Below, piece after piece: positions 14,607-19,986 of a stretch of 19,986 nt of DNA. Made by a program: the position numbers and the translations under genes. Under the pieces are notes generated by a model. That model worked only from the letters and a program-made list of their open reading frames with translations. It searched no databases and was not told where the DNA came from. This DNA is from JAAUQA01 sp036351435 (GTDB lineage: Bacteria; Pseudomonadota; Gammaproteobacteria; Competibacterales; Competibacteraceae): contig JAZBPA010000082.1 of the NCBI GenBank assembly GCA_036351435.1, positions 1 through 19,986 on the forward strand, written 5' to 3'. Numbering within the stretch: the stretch's first letter is position 1; every line of letters begins with the position of its first letter.

Positions 14607-14800
14607 CTCTCAATCACTTTCAGTAGTGGATATCTACTAGGTTGGATGTGGTGAGGAAGCGAGTAATCGCTAAGCTCTACGCTGGTTATAGCGTACTTTT
14701 TTTACAATTTTAAACAGTCTAGCCGGAAAAACCTCGCTGTCCAGCGAGAAATAGTTTCAATCTTTTCAGTTTAGAACAGAATTGTTTCAATCGTTTCAGT
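14607..14800. repeat. Direct repeats and palindrome upstream of tssA
   Basis: Two 17-base copies of GTTTCAATC(T/G)TTTCAGT lie at 14754-14770 and 14784-14800, exactly 30 bases apart with one mismatch. A degenerate third copy, CTCTCAATCACTTTCAGT, is at 14607-14624. An imperfect palindrome TAGTGGATATCTACTA (14624-14639) adjoins it. These could be binding sites for a regulator of tssA. No gene is visible in 14534-14841, and no GG-N10-GC site was found. A lone TATACT on the minus strand (14579-14584) is only a weak -10 candidate. Confidence 0.5.
14727..14748 (-). terminator. Intrinsic terminator of the CoA-transferase operon
   Basis: The minus strand reads CTCGCT-GGAC-AGCGAG (14733-14748), then G and TTTTT (14727-14731). 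The 6-bp stem and T5 tract lie about 95 bases after the CoA-transferase stop and upstream of tssA, isolating the T6SS from the metabolic operon. Confidence 0.6.
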
Positions 14801-14841
14801 CCTGACAAATGGGCTGATAGGGCTACCGCAAAGCATGGCGT

Positions 14842-16035
14842 TCAAATCACCCCCGTCTCCCGCAATGCAGAAATTCGTTCCGCACTGAATCCAGCCTGAA
14901 TGAGAATCTCCTCGCTGTGTTCGCCAACCCGGGGAGCCTCTCGTTCAATCGAGAATTCGAACTCGCTAAATTTAATCGGGAAAGCGAATTGCGTCAGCGA
15001 CCCGTCCAAAGAATGGTCGCTATTCACGAACATATTTCTTGCAGCTATTTGATCATTGATCACCGATTCTGTCAGTGTCAGCACTGGTGTAACGCAACAA
15101 TCGACTCCTTCGAATAAGTCAGTCCAATAGGTTTGAGGCTGAGTTTTGAAAATAGCAGCTAACTCAGCACGGATCATCTCAGCCTCTTCCCCGAAAACCC
15201 AATGCTGTTCGGCCAATTCGGGACGTCCTAACGTTTGACAACAGAGGGTCCAGAATTTCTTCTCCAAAGCGCCCACCGCCATATGCCGACCGTCGGCGGT
15301 TTCATACAAGCTATAGCAAGGCAACACACCGGAGAGAAAATCTTGCCCGCGAGGCCGGGTTTGGCCGCCTGCCAGCTGGGCAATCAGCGGAAAAATGGCA
15401 TGGGCCAGCAGGCAGTCGGTCATCGCCACATCCACCGAGCGGCCTTGACCCGTCTGTTGCGCATCAATCACGGCAGCCAGGATGCCCATCACGGCGCTGA
15501 GCGAACCGCCCAACAAATCGCCCAACTGGATATTAGGAATGGCCGGTGCGCCGTCTTGGGTACCGATTTGGTCGGTCACGCCACTATAACCGCAATAATT
15601 GAGATCATGTCCGGCTCTATCGCGATAAGGACCGGTCTGGCCATAACCGGTGATGGAGCAATAGACAATCCGAGGATTCAACGCATGCACCGTGTCATAG
15701 CCGATGCCTAATTTGTCGACTACCCCGGGACGGAAACTCTCTACGATCACGTCGGCTTGCAGCGCCAAGTCTAAAAACGCTTGCTGTCCTGCGGCCTGTT
15801 TTAGGTCCAAACGCAGCGCTCGCTTATTACGGTTGACCAGCAAAAACAACCAAGCGTTATGACCGCTTTTGTCGCCCAGCACCCGTGCATAATCACCGAC
15901 ACCAGGGTCCTCAATCTTGATGACATCAGCACCCATATCCGCCAAATGCAAAGTGGCCACGGGGCCGGGGAGCAACCGCGTTAAATCCAACACCTTGATA
16001 CCATGCAATGGTTTAGGACGCACGCTGGTACTCAT
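14842..16035 (-). CDS. Family III CoA-transferase, alpha-methylacyl-CoA racemase-like
   Basis: CaiB/BaiF-fold protein of 397 residues from the ATG at 16035; the frame extends to a TTG at 16050 but the ATG overlaps the DUF1289 stop as ATGA, a standard coupled start. Motifs are IKVLDLTRLLPGP (13-25), FRPGV (101-105), YGQTGPYRDRAGHDLNY (131-147) and RGQDFLSG with YETADGRHMAVGALE further on. His143 and Asp173 are 30 residues apart, matching the catalytic His126/Asp156 pair of mycobacterial alpha-methylacyl-CoA racemase. The likely role is racemisation of 2-methylacyl-CoA or CoA transfer in fatty-acid or bile-acid-like degradation; the exact substrate cannot be read from sequence. It is the last gene of the PEBP-DUF1289 group and has its own terminator. 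Confidence 0.88.
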   Translation of the reverse strand: MSTSVRPKPLHGIKVLDLTRLLPGPVATLHLADMGADVIKIEDPGVGDYARVLGDKSGHNAWLFLLVNRNKRALRLDLKQAAGQQAFLDLALQADVIVESFRPGVVDKLGIGYDTVHALNPRIVYCSITGYGQTGPYRDRAGHDLNYCGYSGVTDQIGTQDGAPAIPNIQLGDLLGGSLSAVMGILAAVIDAQQTGQGRSVDVAMTDCLLAHAIFPLIAQLAGGQTRPRGQDFLSGVLPCYSLYETADGRHMAVGALEKKFWTLCCQTLGRPELAEQHWVFGEEAEMIRAELAAIFKTQPQTYWTDLFEGVDCCVTPVLTLTESVINDQIAARNMFVNSDHSLDGSLTQFAFPIKFSEFEFSIEREAPRVGEHSEEILIQAGFSAERISALRETGVI

Positions 16036-16277
16036 TTTAGCGTTATGCAAGTGCCATCTAGAATTTGCTCGCAGCGCTGTTCGAGCTGGGCCAGCACTTG
16101 CTGTTTCTCAGTTGTTGAGTAGCCAGACCAAGCCGCAATTTCGTCCAAGGTACGAAAGCACCCTTCGCACAGTCCGGTGCTGTCATTTAGTTTGCAGATG
16201 TTAATGCACGGAGAGGGAGGATCATCGGGTGCCAAGACTTGCGTTGTAGGCGTCAAGTTGATTTCGATGAGCTTCAC
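16032..16277 (-). CDS. DUF1289 small cysteine-rich protein
   Basis: An 81-residue protein with the DUF1289 (YdhL-type) core PSPCINICKLNDSTGLCEGCFRTLDEIAAWSGYS (about 21-54). It has four cysteines in a C-x3-C-x8-C-x2-C spacing, which suggests a small metal or iron-sulfur site, although the family function is unknown. The start is a GTG at 16277, two bases after the upstream PEBP stop, with AAGG 7 bases ahead. The stop overlaps the CoA-transferase ATG by ATGA. It is clearly co-transcribed and probably co-translated with both neighbours. Confidence 0.88.
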   Translation of the reverse strand: MKLIEINLTPTTQVLAPDDPPSPCINICKLNDSTGLCEGCFRTLDEIAAWSGYSTTEKQQVLAQLEQRCEQILDGTCITLK

Positions 16278-16279
16278 AA

Positions 16280-16909
16280 TCAGGCCTTAACAGCCGGGTT
16301 TAGGCTATAGGTGCCGGTCAGACTGGCTTGGGCCAGCACGTGGCCTTCAATGGCTTTAACCACATCCGCCCCTCTGAATTCGTCTTCGACCGGGCAACGG
16401 GCAACGTCAAGGGCGTACAGGGTGAATATATAATGGTGCACGATTGAATCATTCCACGGCGGGCAGGGGCCGTCGTAACCGAAATAGTTGCCGCCCATTT
16501 GCTCGTCACCGGCGAACCAATCACTGTAACTACTGATTCCTTGCCGAGTACCACGTGGTCCTGCCGGGCCTGCTTTGCCACCAGCCGTTACACCGTCGCA
16601 GAACTCGCCGACAGCAATCTGCGCGGGAGACGGGGGTAGATCGACCAATACCCAGTGATAAAAATCCACCCGTGGCAAGTCTGCCGGTACGACTTTGCCC
16701 TCCTGATTGACATCATCGGGTTTACTGGGCACATCGGGATCGTGGCAAAGCAGCACCAGCGATTGCGTACCCTCGGGTAAATTACTCCAGGACAGCGGCG
16801 GATTACGATTGGCGCCTAAAGTGACGTGGGTTGCAGGGTCGGGCACACAAAATGCGTGTTCAGCAGGAATGGGTTGGTGATCTTGCAAAGCTGAACTGAC
16901 TAATTTCAT
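16280..16909 (-). CDS. YbhB/YbcL family PEBP-like protein, copy 1
   Basis: Phosphatidylethanolamine-binding / Raf-kinase-inhibitor-like fold, 209 residues, with no signal peptide so probably cytoplasmic. The family ligand pocket is visible: LVLLCHDPDVP (51-61), the histidine of FYHWVLVDLP (about 83-92) and HHYIFTLYAL near the C-terminal third. The insert containing GGNYFGYDGPCPPWNDS is shared exactly with the second copy. The start ATG has GGGAG about 10 bases upstream. It is the first gene of the coupled set with DUF1289 and the CoA-transferase. The biochemical role of bacterial members is not settled. Confidence 0.9.
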   Translation of the reverse strand: MKLVSSALQDHQPIPAEHAFCVPDPATHVTLGANRNPPLSWSNLPEGTQSLVLLCHDPDVPSKPDDVNQEGKVVPADLPRVDFYHWVLVDLPPSPAQIAVGEFCDGVTAGGKAGPAGPRGTRQGISSYSDWFAGDEQMGGNYFGYDGPCPPWNDSIVHHYIFTLYALDVARCPVEDEFRGADVVKAIEGHVLAQASLTGTYSLNPAVKA

Positions 16910-16971
16910 TGCATTATTTCTCCCTCAGACAAATTCGCGCCTATGTTTTTAACATACCCCGGCAGTGAGTG

Positions 16972-17607
16972 CTAGCGGTTCCTGAGTTTAGGATTCATGC
17001 TGTAAGTGCCGTTCAGGGTGGCGGTGGCCAGCACATGTCCTTCAATTGCTTCGAGTACCTGAGGCGCCCGAAATTCGTCATTCACGGGGCAGTTGGGAAT
17101 GTCCAGTGCGTACAATGTGAATACATAACGGTGAGTGAGCGAATCGTTCCAAGGTGGGCACGGACCATCATAACCAAAATAATTGCCACCCATTTCTGGA
17201 TCATCAGTAAACCACTCCGTGTAATGATTCAGCCCCTGGCGGGTATTGTGTCGGCCTGCCGGTCCTTGTTTGTCGTGGCGACTCAAGCCCTCCGAGAATT
17301 CACCCGCCCGGATCGCGCCTAACAATGGATCAATATCCACTAATACCCAATGATAAAATTTACCCCGCGGTATATCGGGCGACAGTTCTCTATCTGCCTT
17401 GTTAATATCGTCTAACTGCCGGATCGGTGCGTCCTGGTCATGGCAGATCAGCACTAAGGACTGGGTGCCCTCAGGCAAGTCGCTCCATACCAAGGTGGGA
17501 TTTCGGTTCGGTGCTAGAGTCAGATGGGCATCTGGAGCCGGCACACACAGGGCATATTCTTCAGGGATGGTACCATTGTCATGGAAACTCGGGCTGGACA
17601 GCTTCAT
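16972..17607 (-). CDS. YbhB/YbcL family PEBP-like protein, copy 2
   Basis: A 211-residue tandem paralogue of the next gene; by eye well over half of the positions are identical, including LPEGTQSLVL and GGNYFGYDGPCPPWNDS. The DPD of the pocket is DQD here (LVLICHDQDAP); FYHWVLVDI and THRYVFTLYAL are kept. It begins the minus-strand group and is divergent from the GT20 gene; the shared intergenic region (17608-17802) should carry both promoters. The 62-base gap to copy 1 contains a small palindrome, TATGTT-TTT-AACATA (16942-16956). The duplication is old enough for the ends to have diverged. Confidence 0.9.
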   Translation of the reverse strand: MKLSSPSFHDNGTIPEEYALCVPAPDAHLTLAPNRNPTLVWSDLPEGTQSLVLICHDQDAPIRQLDDINKADRELSPDIPRGKFYHWVLVDIDPLLGAIRAGEFSEGLSRHDKQGPAGRHNTRQGLNHYTEWFTDDPEMGGNYFGYDGPCPPWNDSLTHRYVFTLYALDIPNCPVNDEFRAPQVLEAIEGHVLATATLNGTYSMNPKLRNR

Positions 17608-17645
17608 GGTATGGTTATCTCAGCATGGTCGGTGGTTTCTCGAAG

Positions 17646-17651
17646 TATAAT
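17646..17651 (+). promoter_or_regulatory. Possible -10 element for the GT20 gene
   Basis: A perfect TATAAT lies in the 195-base divergent gap, but no good -35 hexamer is found 16-18 bases upstream, and the leader to the GT20 ATG would be about 145 bases. A second TATAAC occurs only a few bases before the ATG. The call is weak. Confidence 0.25.
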
Positions 17652-17802
17652 CCACCGTCTGCGAGCAGCCAGATTCTACGAGATATTTTGTTGGGAAAGC
17701 GCGCTGTAATCATTAGCGGCACTGGCTTTAGACGCGGCTGCATACCCAATCCAGCTCGGCCATCCACGAGCTCTAGAATTGTTTTAGGATTTATAACCGC
17801 TT

Positions 17803-19317
17803 ATGAATGATAAAACCTCAGCGAAAAAAACCGCAGCGTCTCGATCAGCTGATCCAACCTCAGAACCCTTGATTGTCATCGCGTCCAATCGCGGACCTTT
17901 CAGTTTTAAAAGAACAGTAGAAGGAAACTTTACCGTGCAACGCGGCGCGGGCGGTCTGGTTACCGCCTTAGGCGCTCTGGCGGAACGTCATCGGGTACTT
18001 TGGGTCGCAGCAGCGCTGAGTCAGGATGATCGCGACTGGGCCGAGCAACACCAAGGAAAGCCGCAAGACGTGGAAGGGACACTGTTGCAATTGTTTCAGC
18101 CCGACCCGGCGGCCTACGAGAAATACTATAACCACATTTCTAATCCGCTGCTTTGGTTCATCCAGCATCAACTTTGGGATACGCCCCGTCACCCCAGTAT
18201 TGATGGGGAAACCTGGGATGCTTGGTATGGCGGTTATGTGGCAGTCAATCGACAATGCGCTGAAACTATCGCCGCCGGCGTTGGCGATGGCAAGCAACCG
18301 ATATTGATTTTGCCGCAGGACTACCAGCTCTATCTGGTGCCGCACTTTTTGCGGGAAAAACTTGGGGATCGCGTACAAATTCAACCATTTTGCCACATCC
18401 CCTGGCCTGGGCCGGATGCATGGCGAATTTTGCCGGCGGAAATGCGGACCATGCTGTTATCCAGCCTGCTGGACTCCGACCGGGTCGGTTTTCAGACTCA
18501 GAAAGACGCTTTCAATTTTGTCCAGACTTGCCGGTTTTATTTAAGCGATGCCCATTCCCGGGGGAGTCGCACCACGATTCATTATCGGGACCGGAAAGTT
18601 GAAGCCAAAGCCTATCCTATCTCGATTGATGTGGAAAAAGTCGAAGCGATTGGCGAAGAGATGGAAACCAAGCTGTTCAAGAATCAGCTCATCCAATCCA
18701 TTGGCGACAGTCGGTTGATTCTGCGCACCGACCGGGTAGAGCCAAGCAAAAACATTTTGCGCAGCCTGCAGGCATTTCGGGTACTGCTAGAGAACTATCC
18801 CGAGCATCGCGGCAAGGTGCAAATGCTGACTCTGTTGGTGCCGTCGCGGATGGAAGTCGATGAATATCAGACTTACCTTAAGGAAATCACTGCCGAAGGC
18901 AGCTTGATCAATGCCGATTTCAGCGATGGGTTCTGGGAACCTGTGCGGATGATTTTCGGTAGTAGCTACAACCGAGCTATTGCCGCCATGCAATTATACG
19001 ATGTACTGATGGTCAATCCACTGGCTGACGGAATGAACTTGGTCGCCAAAGAAGGAGTGCTGGTCAATCAGCGGGATGGTGTTTTGCTGCTATCGGAATT
19101 CGCCGGCGCGTATTACGAATTGGGTGATCAGGCGCTGACGGTCTCCCCCTTCGATATTCACAGTACGGCTGAGACTCTCCATCAATCCCTGGTCATGCCT
19201 GCTGAGGAACGTAGCCAACGGGCTGAAGCGCTGCGCGAACAAGTGCGCAATGCCAGTGTTAAGCTTTGGTTCCAAACTCAGGTCGACGATGCGCTAAAGG
19301 GGTTGCGACAGTCTTGA
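17803..19317 (+). CDS. otsA: GT20 glycosyltransferase, trehalose-6-phosphate synthase-like
   Basis: Retaining GT-B transferase, probably making trehalose-6-phosphate from UDP- or GDP-glucose and glucose-6-phosphate. The 504 residues include a disordered Lys/Ser/Thr-rich N-terminus (1-20), SNRGPFSF (28-35), GAGGLVTAL (48-56), HIPWPGPD (198-205), R311/K316 in RVEPSKN (equivalent to E. coli OtsA R262/K267) and DGMNLVAKE (409-417). It belongs to a divergent clade with RxDR-x-PSKN and DYQLYLVP motifs that I associate with actinobacterial and similar enzymes, not E. coli OtsA. The HDYH motif reads QDYQ (172-175). The substrate pair is therefore less certain and a related sugar-phosphate product is possible. 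No otsB phosphatase is visible. The start has only a weak AGGA 13 bases upstream. Confidence 0.85.
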   Translation: MNDKTSAKKTAASRSADPTSEPLIVIASNRGPFSFKRTVEGNFTVQRGAGGLVTALGALAERHRVLWVAAALSQDDRDWAEQHQGKPQDVEGTLLQLFQPDPAAYEKYYNHISNPLLWFIQHQLWDTPRHPSIDGETWDAWYGGYVAVNRQCAETIAAGVGDGKQPILILPQDYQLYLVPHFLREKLGDRVQIQPFCHIPWPGPDAWRILPAEMRTMLLSSLLDSDRVGFQTQKDAFNFVQTCRFYLSDAHSRGSRTTIHYRDRKVEAKAYPISIDVEKVEAIGEEMETKLFKNQLIQSIGDSRLILRTDRVEPSKNILRSLQAFRVLLENYPEHRGKVQMLTLLVPSRMEVDEYQTYLKEITAEGSLINADFSDGFWEPVRMIFGSSYNRAIAAMQLYDVLMVNPLADGMNLVAKEGVLVNQRDGVLLLSEFAGAYYELGDQALTVSPFDIHSTAETLHQSLVMPAEERSQRAEALREQVRNASVKLWFQTQVDDALKGLRQS

Positions 19318-19344
19318 GCTATCCTGATCCGTTTGCTCAGAAGG

Positions 19345-19373
19345 CGCTCTCTCTCCCGGTTATGAAGAGAGCG
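19345..19373 (+). terminator. Hairpin after the GT20 gene
   Basis: Perfect 8-bp stem CGCTCTCT (19345-19352) / AGAGAGCG (19366-19373) with a 13-base loop, 27 bases after the stop. No T-run follows, so it is a poor intrinsic terminator but a likely transcript 3' structure. A second small palindrome, TAGGATgcctATCCTA, follows near 19397-19412. Confidence 0.4.
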
Positions 19374-19474
19374 ATCAGTGATCGGTAGGGTTAGCGTAGG
19401 ATGCCTATCCTAGAACGTGGCGGGGGAACTTCAATACGTATGGGTACTTTAGGTCCAGAGCAATTTCTAAAAAT

Positions 19475-19519
19475 TGGTCGGGGTGAGAGGATTCGAACCT
19501 CCGGCCCCTGCCTCCCGAA
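19475..19519 (-). pseudogene. tRNA-Pro(CGG) 3' fragment, probable attachment-site scar
   Basis: On the minus strand, bases 19519 to 19475 read as the 3' part of a tRNA: anticodon loop TTCGGGA (anticodon CGG), 3' anticodon strand GGCAG, T-arm GGAGG-TTCGAAT-CCTCT, acceptor strand CACCCCG and encoded ACCA. Upstream of the anticodon loop the expected 5' anticodon strand, D-arm and 5' acceptor strand (CGGGGTG) are absent. A break at the anticodon loop with an intact 3' end is the usual result of tyrosine-recombinase integration into a tRNA gene. The rest of 19318-19638 holds hairpins (for example GGCCA/TGGCC, 19585-19598) and no credible gene. Confidence 0.75.
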
Positions 19520-19638
19520 TCCAGTTATCTGAACAACAGGCCTTTAATTATCAATACCCTAGCACATCAACAACCCCGCTTATAGGCCAGAATTGGCCAA
19601 CAATACGCCTAACGTGCCAGGAGTGCGTCACGTTTCGG

Positions 19639-19986
19639 TCACGGTGTTCTTGGTAAATTGACAGTGCTCCCGAGATAGACATGCTGTTTAATTTTTTCCG
19701 CAGCCCAGTGTTCTCCCGGTGACACTTTATCGTATGCTTTAAGAAAAGCCATCGCTCGTTCGGGCTGCCGCAGTTGTTCGTAGGCTAACACCAAGCGACG
19801 AAGGATTGCCGGCTTCTTCGGGTGTTGGCGATTCAGCACTAGCAATAAATCTACTGCGCCTTTGTAATCAGCTTTTAAGCCCAGTATTGAAGCCTGCTTT
19901 AACAACAGCTGCGGTGAGGAGTCGTCAAGCGCCAGGGCGGTTTTCAAGACTGCTTCGGCCCTATCGATCTGTCCGGCAATCATGTA
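19639..19986 (-). CDS. TPR-repeat protein, C-terminal part (runs off the window)
   Basis: The frame is open through the right edge, so only the last 115 residues or so are present. They contain TPR-like helical pairs, for example GQIDRAEAVLKTALALDDSSPQLLLKQASI, ADYKGAVDLLLVLNRQHPKKPAIL and LAYEQLRQPERAMAFLKAYDKVSP. No enzymatic domain is visible. The gene lies on the presumed island side of the tRNA fragment, so it may be accessory DNA. It cannot be assigned further. Confidence 0.7.
   Translation of the reverse strand, partial: YMIAGQIDRAEAVLKTALALDDSSPQLLLKQASILGLKADYKGAVDLLLVLNRQHPKKPAILRRLVLAYEQLRQPERAMAFLKAYDKVSPGEHWAAEKIKQHVYLGSTVNLPRTP

Noticed and set aside
14754..14800. GTTTCAATC repeats as a CRISPR array
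   Set aside because: Only two near-identical 17-base copies 30 bases apart, too short and too few, and no cas genes nearby.
19474..19656. A 60-codon plus-strand frame starting MVGVRGFEPPAPASR
   Set aside because: This is the well-known false frame produced by reading the antisense of a tRNA 3' half; the tRNA-Pro fragment accounts for it.

Overview
The window looks like gammaproteobacterial chromosome of moderate GC: a ubiG-type ubiquinone methyltransferase, a Pseudomonas HSI-I-like type VI secretion (T6SS) gene order and a tRNA-Pro(CGG) remnant. I cannot name the genus. The main content is about half of a T6SS locus on the minus strand, flanked by housekeeping and metabolic genes and by signs of mobile or accessory DNA.

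Layout, left to right: 1-486 is the 3' part of ubiG (+). It converges on a TPR-methyltransferase fusion gene (509-1951, -). Next is an AT-rich orphan gene (1983-2918, -) directly downstream of clpV, where HSI-I-type clusters often carry vgrG or effector genes. The T6SS genes follow, all on the minus strand and read right to left: tssA (13448-14533), tssB, tssC, hcp, tagJ, tssE, tssF, tssG, tssH/clpV (ends 3206). They encode the baseplate parts TssE/F/G, the TssB/C sheath, the Hcp tube, the ClpV recycling ATPase, its partner TagJ and the assembly protein TssA. The membrane complex (TssJ, L, M), TssK, VgrG, PAAR and regulators are absent and must lie elsewhere.

Right of the T6SS is a tight minus-strand group: two tandem YbhB/PEBP-like genes, a DUF1289 protein and an AMACR-like family III CoA-transferase, closed by an intrinsic terminator at 14727-14748. 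A divergent GT20 (trehalose-6-phosphate synthase-like) gene occupies 17803-19317 (+). A 3' half of tRNA-Pro(CGG), cut exactly at the anticodon loop, lies at 19475-19519 and looks like an integration scar. A partial TPR gene runs off the right edge.

The most informative non-coding signals are in the T6SS. hcp has a sigma-54 promoter with an exact GG-N10-GC spacing, an IHF consensus match just upstream, and an inverted repeat about 100-135 bp upstream of the predicted start. A second copy of that inverted repeat, with compensatory base changes and the same 17-nt spacer, lies between clpV and the orphan gene. Intrinsic terminators follow tssA and hcp, and a REP-like palindrome cluster separates tssG from clpV. 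Together these suggest that sheath, tube, baseplate and ClpV genes are expressed in separately tuned blocks, with hcp under an RpoN and enhancer-binding protein. That is inference from sequence only.
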